A model generated the notes under the pieces. That model was not told the DNA's origin. It searched no databases and worked only from the letters and a program-made list of their open reading frames with translations. A stretch of DNA of 61,642 nt from Gammaproteobacteria bacterium (GTDB lineage Bacteria; Pseudomonadota; Gammaproteobacteria; Enterobacterales; Kangiellaceae). The stretch lies in contig JABXIW010000135.1 in assembly GCA_013372875.1 (NCBI GenBank), positions 1 through 61,642 of the forward strand. Reading direction: 5' to 3'. Position numbers and translations under genes: made by a program. Shown here piece after piece: positions 18,921 to 27,046 of this stretch. Positions within the stretch are counted from its first letter, which is position 1, and every line of letters starts with the position of its first letter.

Positions 18921-19388
18921 ATGCAAAAAAAAATGTTGAAGAAATTAATTCCAAGAGTAGTTTTTTATAAAAATTACAAGCTTGACTGCATAGGGAAATA
19001 TGATCAATTTATTGCTTTCGTTGCACAAAAAATTAACGATTCAATAGATACCGAAACTAAAATCAACTCGGTTACTATAGAAAACAACTGGAAAGATCAA
19101 GGCAGGAATACACATGTATCTCTATACGGAACAGTCCACAGAAGAGACGAAGAATCGGAAATTCGCGGCGAGATTGTATGGTTGAAAAATTTAAACCGTT
19201 TTCGCGGATTTGTTAGTTCGAGTTTAGAGCCTAAATCAGACAAGGAGTTATTTTTAGAAGCAAAATCGCTCTTCCATAACGGAAAGTACAACGAATTTTT
19301 GAAAATAACACAGTACATAAAAAGCAATATTTCAAATAATTCCATTTTCATGAAGATGGAATCAATAGCTAAAAAACGATTATCGTAG
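18921..19388 (+). CDS. Hypothetical protein of 155 residues
   Basis: No recognised family. It has a basic start (MQKKMLKKLIPRVVFYKNY), a likely mixed alpha/beta middle with VSLYGTVHRRDEESEIRGEI, and a helical end. No signal peptide. Base use is more A+T rich than the genes around it, which suggests later acquisition. A run of nine A at 18925-18933 lies between ATG 18921 and a second in-frame ATG at 18933, so either could be used. No strong ribosome site is visible. It follows the EF-hand gene by 26 bases on the same strand. I cannot assign a function; its reality rests on the 155-codon open frame and good position. Confidence 0.6.
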   Translation: MQKKMLKKLIPRVVFYKNYKLDCIGKYDQFIAFVAQKINDSIDTETKINSVTIENNWKDQGRNTHVSLYGTVHRRDEESEIRGEIVWLKNLNRFRGFVSSSLEPKSDKELFLEAKSLFHNGKYNEFLKITQYIKSNISNNSIFMKMESIAKKRLS

Positions 19389-19572
19389 CTATATGCTAGG
19401 ACTATTTACTCTTACGGTTTATTACTTTTCCTAATCCATTGTCACTGCTTTAATAGCTTACCTAAACCACATATCCGACCAGCCCCTAAACTGTTTAAAA
19501 CTTAGCCAAAAACCCTAAATTTCACTGGCGAAAAAGCCCCTCTGGTGGTATGGTAGCGCCGCATATTATTTC

Positions 19573-19619
19573 AGGGCATTTTGCCGTCATAAATCGGCAC
19601 TTTCACAACCATTTGCCCT
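19573..19619 (+). promoter_or_regulatory. Nested stem-loop in the leader of the ALDH7 gene
   Basis: In the 257-base gap before the aldehyde dehydrogenase gene, AGGGCA (19573-19578) pairs with TGCCCT (19614-19619), enclosing TGCCG (19582-19586) and CGGCA (19595-19599). The outer stem ends 26 bases before ATG 19646. No T-run follows, so this is not a terminator. It could be a leader structure or a protein site. I do not recognise a known riboswitch in it. Confidence 0.35.
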
Positions 19620-19645
19620 AGTTTCATTAATTTTAGAGGTTTTCT

Positions 19646-21166
19646 ATGGATTTCTTAAAAGAGCTTGGTATCGAAGACATCAATCAATCTGCAAGTTGGG
19701 GCGAAGGTTACACTGACACTCAAGACGCAGGCGTTATTGAATCTTACAACCCTGCTACTGGCGAATTAATCGCAAAAGTTTACGCATCATCTGCAGCGGA
19801 TTACGAAAAAGTAATGGCGGAAGCTGAAGCAGCATTCGCAGAATGGCGCCGCGTTCCTGCCCCACTTCGTGGTGAGTTAGTACGTAAGATGGGTGACGCT
19901 TTAAGAAAACATAAAGACGCATTAGGTAGCTTAGTTGCTGCTGAAATGGGCAAAATTAAAGCCGAAGGTGATGGTGAAGTTCAAGAGATGATCGATATGG
20001 CTGATTTCGCTGTAGGTCAAGGTCGTATGCTTTACGGTAAGACAATGCACTCTGAGCGCCCAGATCACCGTATGTACGAGCAGTGGCACCCACTTGGTAT
20101 CACTGGCGTTATGTCTGCGTTTAACTTCCCAGTAGCGGTTTGGTCTTGGAATGCTTTCATCGCAGCGATTTGTGGTAACACTACCGTTTGGAAACCTTCT
20201 CCAAAAACTCCATTGTGTGCTATCGCCGTTCAAAACATCTGTAATAAAGTTTTAGAAGAAGCTGGCTTAAAAGGCATCTTCGGCTTATTCATCGATAGCG
20301 ATACAAACGAACTTGCTAACAAATTCATCGAAGATCCACGCGTTAAGAAAATGTCTTTCACAGGCTCTAGCGTTGTTGGTCGTATGGTTGGTGTTAAAGT
20401 TGCTGAGCGTATGGGCAAATGCTTGCTTGAGCTTTCAGGTAACAATGCTTTAATCGTTGACGAAACTGCTGACTTAAACCTAGCAGTTCCTTCAATCGTA
20501 TTCGGTTCGGTAGGTACTGGCGGTCAACGTTGTACCACAACTCGCCGTTTAATTGTTCACCGTAGCCGTATGGACGAAGTAGTTAACGCTATCGTTAAAG
20601 GTTATGGCCAAGTTAAGATTGGTAACCCATTAGATTCAGAAACTTTGATGGGTCCATTAATTGACGAGCAAGCAGTACAAAACTTTGAGAAATCTGTAGC
20701 AGCAGCTAAAGCGGCTGGTGGTGAAGTATTATTCGGTGGTAAGCGTATCGACGGTCCTGGTCACTTTATCGAGCCAACGATCATCAAAGCCGAAAACCAC
20801 TGGGATGTTGTGCAATCAGAAACCTTTGCCGCAATCTTGTACGTAATGCCTTTCGATACGATTGACGAAGCTATCGCCATGCAAAACCACTCTAAAGCTG
20901 GCCTTTCTTCAGCAATCTTCACTAACCATGTGCCAAATGCTGAATTGTTCTTATCATCAGTAGGCTCTGACTGTGGTATCGCTAACGTCAACATCGGTAC
21001 TTCTGGTGCTGAGATCGGCGGCGCATTCGGCGGTGAGAAAGAAACTGGTGGCGGTCGTGAAGCTGGCTCTGACGCTTGGAAAGCCTATATGCGTCGTCAG
21101 ACTAACACTATCTTCTGGGGCGACACCCCTACTCTAGCTCAAGGCATCACTTTCGACCTAGGCTAA
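19646..21166 (+). CDS. ALDH7-type aldehyde dehydrogenase, probable aminoadipate-semialdehyde dehydrogenase
   Basis: A 506-residue NAD-dependent aldehyde dehydrogenase of the antiquitin/AASADH (ALDH7) type. Landmarks: [10 protein letters not shown] (about 157-166), [10 protein letters not shown], the NAD-fold [12 protein letters not shown], the general base Glu in [12 protein letters not shown] and the nucleophile Cys in [12 protein letters not shown]. The motif [18 protein letters not shown] near the end is typical of ALDH7. The expected reaction is alpha-aminoadipate semialdehyde to alpha-aminoadipate in lysine breakdown, matching the lysine dehydrogenase-like gene upstream. Start ATG has AGAGG 8 bases before. 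Codon use is strongly biased, suggesting high expression. Confidence 0.93.
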   Translation: MDFLKELGIEDINQSASWGEGYTDTQDAGVIESYNPATGELIAKVYASSAADYEKVMAEAEAAFAEWRRVPAPLRGELVRKMGDALRKHKDALGSLVAAEMGKIKAEGDGEVQEMIDMADFAVGQGRMLYGKTMHSERPDHRMYEQWHPLGITGVMSAFNFPVAVWSWNAFIAAICGNTTVWKPSPKTPLCAIAVQNICNKVLEEAGLKGIFGLFIDSDTNELANKFIEDPRVKKMSFTGSSVVGRMVGVKVAERMGKCLLELSGNNALIVDETADLNLAVPSIVFGSVGTGGQRCTTTRRLIVHRSRMDEVVNAIVKGYGQVKIGNPLDSETLMGPLIDEQAVQNFEKSVAAAKAAGGEVLFGGKRIDGPGHFIEPTIIKAENHWDVVQSETFAAILYVMPFDTIDEAIAMQNHSKAGLSSAIFTNHVPNAELFLSSVGSDCGIANVNIGTSGAEIGGAFGGEKETGGGREAGSDAWKAYMRRQTNTIFWGDTPTLAQGITFDLG

Positions 21167-21181
21167 GCGTATTTTGATTTG

Positions 21182-21208
21182 GGCTGCTGTTTTTTTAAAT
21201 AAGCAGCC
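21182..21208 (+). terminator. Probable terminator after the ALDH7 gene
   Basis: GGCTGCT (21182-21188) pairs with AGCAGCC (21202-21208) with a 13-base T/A-rich loop, followed by TTATTTATTTG. It lies 16 bases after the ALDH stop and before the leucine dehydrogenase gene, so the two may be separate transcripts. Confidence 0.6.
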
Positions 21209-21274
21209 TTATTTATTTGTTCCAAATTTTTATAGAGCGACGAGAAAAACTGAGCTCTAAATAAGGAGAATAAT

Positions 21275-22309
21275 ATGGCAGTTTTTAACCTTAGAGCGTA
21301 TGACGATCACGAGCAAATCGTTTTCTGTCGTGACGTTGAATCTGGTTTAAAAGCAATTATTTGCGTTCATAACACAAACCTTGGCCCAGCTGTGGGCGGT
21401 TGTCGCATGTGGGATTACAACTCTGATGAAGGCGCTTTGATTGACGCATTACGTTTATCTCGCGGCATGACTTATAAAAATGCAATGGCTGGCCTAAAAA
21501 TGGGCGGCGGTAAGTCAGTAATCATTGGTAATTCAAAAACCATGAAATCTGAAGAGTTGTTCCGTGCCTTTGGTCGCTTCGTTGATAAGTTAAGTGGTAA
21601 GTACATCACTGCTGAAGACGTAGGCATCAACCCAAAAGATATGGCCATCGTGAATAAAGAAACGAACCATGTATTAGGTCTTGAAGGCAAATCAGGTGAC
21701 CCTTCTCCGGTAACCGCTTACGGTGTTTATAAAGGCATCAAAGCTGCCGCTAAGCACAAATTAGGTCGTGACGACTTAGAAGGCTTAAAAATCTCGGTTC
21801 AAGGTTTAGGTCACGTAGGTTATTACTTATGTGAGCACTTGCGTAAAGAAGGCGCTGAGCTAATCGTTACGGATATCAATCAAGATAACGTTGATCGCGT
21901 AGTTGAAAACTTAGGTGCAACTGCCGTTGGTATTAACGAAATCTATGAGCAGAGCGTTGATATTTATGCGCCATGTGCTTTAGGTGCAACCGTTAATGAC
22001 AACACTTTAAAGCGTTTAGACACTAAAATCATTGCTGGTGCAGCGAATAACCAATTAGCAGAAGATCGTCATGGTGACATCTTGATGCAGCGCGGTATTC
22101 TTTATGCACCTGATTATGTAATCAACGCTGGTGGTATCATCAACGTATCTTTCGAAGAAGATTACAACCAAGCTAAAGCACTTGAAAAAGTAGACGAAAT
22201 CTACGGTACATTAACAGAAGTATTTGAAGCTTCAGATGCCGAAGGTCGTCCTACTAACGTGATCGCTGACGAACTAGCACGTCAAAGAGTAGCGGCTGCT
22301 AAGAAATAA
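21275..22309 (+). CDS. Leucine dehydrogenase (Glu/Leu/Phe/Val dehydrogenase family)
   Basis: 344 residues. It has PAVGGCRMWDYNSDEGALIDALRLS and the catalytic lysine motif AGLKMGGGKSVII of the Leu/Phe/Val branch. The NAD-binding Rossmann segment is ISVQGLGHVGYYLCEHL. It oxidatively deaminates leucine (and probably valine/isoleucine) to branched 2-oxo acids, or runs in reverse. The shorter length argues against glutamate dehydrogenase. A good ribosome site (AAGGAG) precedes the ATG. A strong terminator follows. It lies next to lysine catabolism genes, which suggests growth on amino acids. Confidence 0.93.
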   Translation: MAVFNLRAYDDHEQIVFCRDVESGLKAIICVHNTNLGPAVGGCRMWDYNSDEGALIDALRLSRGMTYKNAMAGLKMGGGKSVIIGNSKTMKSEELFRAFGRFVDKLSGKYITAEDVGINPKDMAIVNKETNHVLGLEGKSGDPSPVTAYGVYKGIKAAAKHKLGRDDLEGLKISVQGLGHVGYYLCEHLRKEGAELIVTDINQDNVDRVVENLGATAVGINEIYEQSVDIYAPCALGATVNDNTLKRLDTKIIAGAANNQLAEDRHGDILMQRGILYAPDYVINAGGIINVSFEEDYNQAKALEKVDEIYGTLTEVFEASDAEGRPTNVIADELARQRVAAAKK

Positions 22310-22330
22310 TTTTCTTTAGCAAAAAAAGTA

Positions 22331-22365
22331 AAAGCGAGCTCAGTTATAAAACATGAGCTCGCTTT
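22331..22365. terminator. Bidirectional terminator
   Basis: Perfect 12-bp stem AAAGCGAGCTCA (22331-22342) and TGAGCTCGCTTT (22354-22365) with an 11-base loop. T-run follows on the plus strand and an A-run precedes it (T-run for minus transcripts). It separates the convergent leucine dehydrogenase and PadR genes. Confidence 0.9.
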
Positions 22366-22383
22366 TTTATGCTTGTAACAAAT

Positions 22384-22935
22384 CTAAAGCCTTAGCTTAA
22401 TCAACTCTACTGACTCTTCACACCATTCCACAATAGCGCCAACTTTTTTCACGCCCATCATTAGCGTTAATAGCGGATAAAATCGTTCGTCAGGAAGATC
22501 GTAAGGAAAGTTTTGCGTTTCTGATTTCGCCATTTCTAAAATGCCACAAAGATGTTGATGCCATTGATGCATTTCTTGATGCAAAGCTTGCATAAATTCT
22601 AACTTTTTCTCAGTCGCATCGAGACTATTCAAAAAGAAAGTTTGAGCTAAATAAGCATGCTTTTCCGTATGTACTACTGGACCCTGTTCAATCCAGGCCA
22701 CCAACTCATCAATCCCCTGCTGAGTCGTTTGGTAAACTTTTTTATTAGGCCCCTTGTCCGACTCTTGCTCTGTGACACTAAGTTTACCTTTCTCAGAGAG
22801 CTTTTTTAGCTGTGGATAAATTTGCGAAAGCTCAGCCGCCCAAAAATTACTAAAGATTTCATCAAACATCTTTTTGACGTCATAGCCACTTTTGGGCTCT
22901 TGCAAAATTCCTAATAAAATATGCTGTAAACTCAA
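22384..22935 (-). CDS. PadR family transcriptional regulator
   Basis: 183 residues. The winged-helix N-terminus (ILLGILQEPKSGYDVKKMFDE, then LSQIYPQLKKLSEKGKL and the wing VYQTTQQGIDEL) is the PadR/Vir family signature. The C-terminal half (about 90-183) is helical, as in PadR dimerisation domains of subfamily s1. PadR proteins repress a neighbouring gene in response to small molecules. The membrane-protein gene directly upstream on the same strand (23-base gap) is the obvious co-regulated partner, and A/T dyads lie before that gene. The ligand is unknown. Confidence 0.93.
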   Translation of the reverse strand: MSLQHILLGILQEPKSGYDVKKMFDEIFSNFWAAELSQIYPQLKKLSEKGKLSVTEQESDKGPNKKVYQTTQQGIDELVAWIEQGPVVHTEKHAYLAQTFFLNSLDATEKKLEFMQALHQEMHQWHQHLCGILEMAKSETQNFPYDLPDERFYPLLTLMMGVKKVGAIVEWCEESVELIKLRL

Positions 22936-22958
22936 ACTCGCTTCCTATATTTTCTATC

Positions 22959-23699
22959 TTATATTTCTTTAAACTTGCGCTGATATTTGCGAGTCCAAAT
23001 GTATTGAGCTGGAATCCCAATAGCTGCAGGCAAAATCCATGGAATTACAGCCACCATACCTTCTAACCCTATATCGAATAAGCGTGTTACTCCAAATACT
23101 GCAAAAGCAGTATGAAATGCGATCCCCGCACCTAACATAGAACCTAGATGCTCATACAACCAGCCTTTATTGGACTCAATGCCTTTCTTGCCATATTTGG
23201 AATTCCCTTTTTTGATATAAGAACGCATACCCAAACCAGAACCAATTCCAATTGGACTTAAAGCTAATAAAACAGCCATCGAGTCAGGTTTAACTATCAA
23301 CGCAAATAAGATAATAAAAACACTGACAGCAAAACTTAGCAATATCATGAAATTCCAATATGGAGTATTCAACTGAGTCGGATCACTTTTTGTTTTAAGT
23401 ACCGCAACACCATAATTAATAACAATATAGGTCACCACTGACAAGTAGCCCAAAAACAGTAAAAAGGCGTAGTTATTGGCAGATACATTTTTTTCTATGA
23501 TTTCAGGAATATAGAGAAACAAACCTGCTAAAGCCGACAAAACAACCACTCTCGCCAGCCAAGTCCAATACTTGCCCATTTGGCGATGCACTTTACTGCC
23601 TTTTTTACTGAATATAGGGATCCAAAACAAGACTAAACCTATAAAACCCCCAATGATATGAGTGTATCTCAAAAATTCATGCAAAATATCCATCATCAA
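22959..23699 (-). CDS. Multi-pass membrane protein, DUF2306-like
   Basis: 246 residues with about seven hydrophobic segments. The first (HIIGGFIGLVLFWIPIFS) leads into GSKVHRQMGKYWTWLAR, a His/Gly pattern like DUF2306 integral membrane proteins; a later histidine pair is in SMLGAGIAFHTAF. The histidines could hold haem, but that is inference. It shares a likely transcript with the PadR gene. The substrate or role is unknown. Start may be at MMMD (first Met used) or one or two codons later. Confidence 0.75.
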   Translation of the reverse strand: MMMDILHEFLRYTHIIGGFIGLVLFWIPIFSKKGSKVHRQMGKYWTWLARVVVLSALAGLFLYIPEIIEKNVSANNYAFLLFLGYLSVVTYIVINYGVAVLKTKSDPTQLNTPYWNFMILLSFAVSVFIILFALIVKPDSMAVLLALSPIGIGSGLGMRSYIKKGNSKYGKKGIESNKGWLYEHLGSMLGAGIAFHTAFAVFGVTRLFDIGLEGMVAVIPWILPAAIGIPAQYIWTRKYQRKFKEI

Positions 23700-23741
23700 T
23701 CACCTCTGTGCCTGCCAACTATATAACTTTAGATATAGACT

Positions 23742-23763
23742 ACTATATATTTTTTTATATAGT
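23742..23763 (-). promoter_or_regulatory. Candidate PadR operator
   Basis: Inverted repeat ACTATATA (23742-23749) and TATATAGT (23756-23763) with a 6-base centre, 42 bases upstream of the membrane-protein start. A related half-site (ACTATATAA) lies at 23719-23727. The site overlaps the likely promoter of the membrane-protein-padR pair. Binding by the local PadR protein is an inference from location and symmetry. Confidence 0.5.
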
Positions 23764-23790
23764 CAATGAGCAAATCGATGGAAAATGTAA

Positions 23791-24672
23791 CTAGCTGTGA
23801 TTTTTGACGAATTTAGAGCGATAAATAACACCAGCAACATTGGCCACAATGATTAAACTGGCGCCGAGAATCTTATTGTTACTCAATGGCTCATTTAGCA
23901 GCAAAAAACTCAGCGCCAGCGCAATTGGAACATACAAATAATAGACGATTGAAGAAACCACATGGTTCAGCTCAGTGGTCACTTTTACCCAAACACTATG
24001 TCCAATTAAAGTGCTAAAAATCCCTAAAATCAGCAAACCAATAATAGCGTTTTGATCAAGCTCAAAGGCCTGCTTGGGCAAAAATGGTAAAGCTAAGGCA
24101 AATAGCCACATGGCAATAAAAAACTGCCCAAACGCCCTGCGCTGGTTGTTTATGTGCTTATATTTTTGATGCAGGATAGGCAAACAAGCGTATAGCAAGC
24201 CAGAAACCACCCCTAGCAACAAGCCAATTGTCATTTCATTTTGCAGCGAAAACTCTGGCACAACAAAGAAAACTCCAACAAAAGCCACTAAAACGCAAGC
24301 GAACTCGAATAAGGTCGGTCTTTGTCCATGAAACCACCAGCCAAGTAGCAATAAATGCGCACCGTAAGTAGAAACGCCAATCGCAGCAATCGAAGCGGTT
24401 GAAAGCTGAATACTGTAGAAATAAGTTAGCCAGTGAACGGCGAAGGTGAAGCCAATAAGGCTAATGGGTAGCCAGTTTTGTTTTTGTGACCAGACCGATT
24501 GCTTAAAGCCCTTAGCGATTAGATAAAGCCCTATCACCGAAATCAGTAATCTTGCAAAGCCCACCATCCAAGGATTTATTTGCGTTAACTTAATGGTTAC
24601 AGGCACCAGAGCCATCAAAAAGACCGCGATCACCGCCAAGCCAATTAAACGCCAGAAAGAGGTTTGCATCAT
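23791..24672 (-). CDS. EamA/DMT-family transporter
   Basis: 293 residues with ten hydrophobic segments forming two EamA repeats (about 8-140 and 150-285). Family landmarks include VGFARLLISVIGLYL, WLTYFYSIQLSTASIAAIGVS in the first half and IGHSVWVKVTTELNHVVSSIVYYLYVPIALALS in the second. Such proteins export metabolites across the inner membrane; the substrate is unknown. Its ATG overlaps the stop of the small membrane gene by 4 bases, and that gene overlaps murJ, so the three form one unit. Confidence 0.93.
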   Translation of the reverse strand: MMQTSFWRLIGLAVIAVFLMALVPVTIKLTQINPWMVGFARLLISVIGLYLIAKGFKQSVWSQKQNWLPISLIGFTFAVHWLTYFYSIQLSTASIAAIGVSTYGAHLLLLGWWFHGQRPTLFEFACVLVAFVGVFFVVPEFSLQNEMTIGLLLGVVSGLLYACLPILHQKYKHINNQRRAFGQFFIAMWLFALALPFLPKQAFELDQNAIIGLLILGIFSTLIGHSVWVKVTTELNHVVSSIVYYLYVPIALALSFLLLNEPLSNNKILGASLIIVANVAGVIYRSKFVKNHS

Positions 24673-24890
24673 CTAATTTTAAACAGTGCAAAAATAAATA
24701 GAGTTACAGCAAACCCCATACAGAATGAAATCGTTATAAGGATTAAAAAATCTAAAGTTGGAATACTGCCGATATGATACTCTTGCTGAGGATTATGTTG
24801 CCAAGCAATTTGGCCAACTATTCCTGAGAAAACCAAACCTATCAAAGTTGCGTACACATATCCTTTTTTATTTTGCAATTTTGAAGTCAT
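24669..24890 (-). CDS. Small two-helix membrane protein
   Basis: 73 residues with two hydrophobic segments (YATLIGLVFSGIVGQIAW and LDFLILITISFCMGFAVTLFIFALF) and a basic N-terminus. Its start lies 23 bases inside the end of murJ and its stop overlaps the next gene by 4 bases, which points to translational coupling. No family is recognised. Because it is short, the call rests on tight overlap on both sides and a membrane-like composition. Confidence 0.6.
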   Translation of the reverse strand: MTSKLQNKKGYVYATLIGLVFSGIVGQIAWQHNPQQEYHIGSIPTLDFLILITISFCMGFAVTLFIFALFKIR

Positions 24891-26406
24891 TTGGCCTGAT
24901 TCCCATTAAAATTAAAAGAACTCCATACACAACAACAGTTGCACTTATCGTGACAAATATCATGCCAATGGCTTCAATTCGCGTCCAGGCTTGCCACTGC
25001 TCGATACTAAAATCGAAATACCATAAAGCTGCCAGAATTAAGCCGCTGGCAATCACCAATTTCAAAATCCAAAGCGCGGTAGATTTTGAAATTTGCAAAT
25101 GATCGTGTTTGTGCAAATAACGATACAACAATATAGCATTGATAAAAGCGGAAATACTGGTGGCAGCGGCCAAACCCACATGCCCAAAAGGCTTAAACAG
25201 CGCTAAATTGAGGACGATGTTGCTCACCACTGCAATCACCCCAATCTTCACTGGCGTTTTCGGATCTTGGCGCGAGTAAAAGCCCGTTAAGAACACTTTG
25301 ACCATCATAAAGGCGATTAGGCCTAACGAATAAGCCTGCAAACTTTGCCCCGCTTTAAAGGAGTCATGAGCATCAAAAGCGCCGTGCTGGAATACGCTGA
25401 TCATTATCGGCTCAGCCAGCCATAAAAGGCCAATAGCGGCAGGAATGCCAATCATCAAGACCATACGCAACCCCCAATCCAAAGTGCCGGTAAAGTGCTG
25501 CATATCGTCTTTGGCGAAGTATTTAGAAAGAGTTGGTAGCAATACTGTGGCGATGGCAATGCCAAAAATACCCAATGGGAATTCGAGCATTCGATCCGAA
25601 TAATAAAGCCAAGAAATGCTGCCTTCTTCTAGAAATGAAGCAATTTGCGAATCAATTAATAAATTAATCTGGCTGACCGATGCACCAAAAATCACCGGCA
25701 ACATTAATTTAAAAATTCTTTGAACTGCGCTGTCTTTCCAAGCCCATTGCGGCTTTGGTAAATAGCCTGCTTTCCAAAGAAATGGGAAGAATAAAAGCAG
25801 TTGTAACACACCTGCAATAAAAATACCCCAAGCCAGCGCCACATTGGCTTGTTCAAGCTGCGGCGCAACAAAAATCGCCATTCCAATAATGGACACATTC
25901 AACAGCACTGGTGCAAAAGCCGGAATGGCAAATTTATTCAGGGTATTCATCACCGCGCTGTACATGGCTACCAGAGAGATAAAGAAAATATAAGGGAAAG
26001 TGATCCTCAAAAGCTCAGATGCACGGAAAAACTTGTCAGGATCATCGAAATAAAAACCCGAGCCAAAAATCCCCATCAAAAGCTGCGGAAAAATCACGCC
26101 AAAAGCCGTTATCAGCAATAAAAAGCCACCTAAAGTACCCGAAACCTTGCTCAGCAGTTCAAGAGTTTCTTCTTTAGTACGCTTTTCATGATATTCCGAA
26201 AAGACGGGCACAAAAGCCGTAGCAAAAGCACCTTCACCAAATAAACGCCGTAAAAAGTTTGGGATTTTTTGCGCCAGCAAGAAAATATCGGCACGCCCTT
26301 CTGCGCCCAATAAATTGGCCAGCACTATATCTCGCGCCAAACCTAAAAAGCGCGATATCATGGTCCAGAAGCTAACGATGGTGCTGGATTTGAGTAAATT
26401 TGCCAT
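24868..26406 (-). CDS. murJ: Lipid II flippase MurJ
   Basis: 512 residues with fourteen hydrophobic segments. MurJ moves lipid II across the inner membrane for peptidoglycan synthesis. Seen are the N-terminal SRFLGLARDIVLANLLGAE with the essential arginines, FLRRLFGEGAFATAFVPVF (about 50-68) and GFYSRQDPKTPVKIGV in the later half, all conserved in MviN/MurJ. rpsT is divergent upstream with 237 bases between, the usual pairing. In many relatives ribF follows murJ; here it does not. Confidence 0.97.
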   Translation of the reverse strand: MANLLKSSTIVSFWTMISRFLGLARDIVLANLLGAEGRADIFLLAQKIPNFLRRLFGEGAFATAFVPVFSEYHEKRTKEETLELLSKVSGTLGGFLLLITAFGVIFPQLLMGIFGSGFYFDDPDKFFRASELLRITFPYIFFISLVAMYSAVMNTLNKFAIPAFAPVLLNVSIIGMAIFVAPQLEQANVALAWGIFIAGVLQLLLFFPFLWKAGYLPKPQWAWKDSAVQRIFKLMLPVIFGASVSQINLLIDSQIASFLEEGSISWLYYSDRMLEFPLGIFGIAIATVLLPTLSKYFAKDDMQHFTGTLDWGLRMVLMIGIPAAIGLLWLAEPIMISVFQHGAFDAHDSFKAGQSLQAYSLGLIAFMMVKVFLTGFYSRQDPKTPVKIGVIAVVSNIVLNLALFKPFGHVGLAAATSISAFINAILLYRYLHKHDHLQISKSTALWILKLVIASGLILAALWYFDFSIEQWQAWTRIEAIGMIFVTISATVVVYGVLLILMGIRPNDFKIAK

Positions 26407-26561
26407 GGTTTGTCTTGTCGTTATTTGGGTATCGGCTAAAATCCGTCCCTAGCTTATGCGGCAATTTTAAGGGATAAAGCCCATCCCCACCAGCCAAACT
26501 CGCCAAAAGCCACAAAATTGCCAGAATTGACTCAATATTGCCGATAAATTGGGCTTATGAC

Positions 26562-26590
26562 TTGAACAAAAGCCCAAATACAGGTATATT
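26562..26590 (+). promoter_or_regulatory. Predicted sigma-70 promoter of rpsT
   Basis: -35 TTGAAC (26562-26567), 17-base spacer, -10 TATATT (26585-26590). The predicted transcript starts near 26597, giving a leader of about 47 bases before the UUG codon. Confidence 0.65.
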
Positions 26591-26643
26591 TCGCGTCCTT
26601 AAATTTATGTATTTTTTAGTGAAACCTTTTTAGGAGAAACACC

Positions 26644-26904
26644 TTGGCTAACATCAAATCTGCCAAAAAGCGTGCAAAGCAAGCCGAAAACCGTCGTCAA
26701 CACAACGCAAGTCGTCGTTCAATGTTACGTAGCTACATCAAAAAAGTAGTTTACGCTATTGAAGCCGGTGACAAGAAAGCAGCTCAATCTGCATTTGAGC
26801 GTGCTGTACCAATGATTGACGTGGCTGCTAACAAAGGCTTAATTCACAAGAATAAAGCTGCGCGTCATAAGAGCCGTTTAAACGCTCGCATCCAAGCTCT
26901 ATAA
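26644..26904 (+). CDS. rpsT: 30S ribosomal protein S20
   Basis: An 86-residue, strongly basic protein: [20 protein letters not shown] at the start is diagnostic of S20, a primary 16S rRNA binder. The start codon is TTG (26644-26646) behind TTAGGAGAA. E. coli rpsT also uses UUG, and there the weak start is part of translational autoregulation by S20. The same choice here suggests the same control, but this is inference. A strong terminator follows. The gene is divergent from murJ. Confidence 0.98.
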   Translation: MANIKSAKKRAKQAENRRQHNASRRSMLRSYIKKVVYAIEAGDKKAAQSAFERAVPMIDVAANKGLIHKNKAARHKSRLNARIQAL

Positions 26905-26938
26905 TCCTTTAAAGATTTAGTAGCTTAGCAAGAATTCT

Positions 26939-26969
26939 AAGGCCGCACTGGTTTCCAGTCGCGGCCTTT
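26939..26969 (+). terminator. Intrinsic terminator of rpsT
   Basis: GGCCGC-ACTGG (26941-26951) pairs with CCAGT-c-GCGGCC over a TTT loop, with one bulged base, followed by TTTTT. Strong GC stem 35 bases after the rpsT stop. Confidence 0.88.
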
Positions 26970-27046
26970 TTGCGTTTGTTAACTGAGTCTGGATTTTTCT
27001 ATTGCGATTGATATGATGAGTTAACTTTAGATTTACCCTTATTCCC

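Noticed and set aside
19389..19645. Possible tRNA or small gene in the gap before ALDH7
   Set aside because: No cloverleaf with acceptor and T-loop pattern and no frame of useful length were found.
21275..22309. Leucine dehydrogenase as glutamate dehydrogenase
   Set aside because: Length of 344 residues and the Leu/Phe/Val-type motif order argue against glutamate dehydrogenase.
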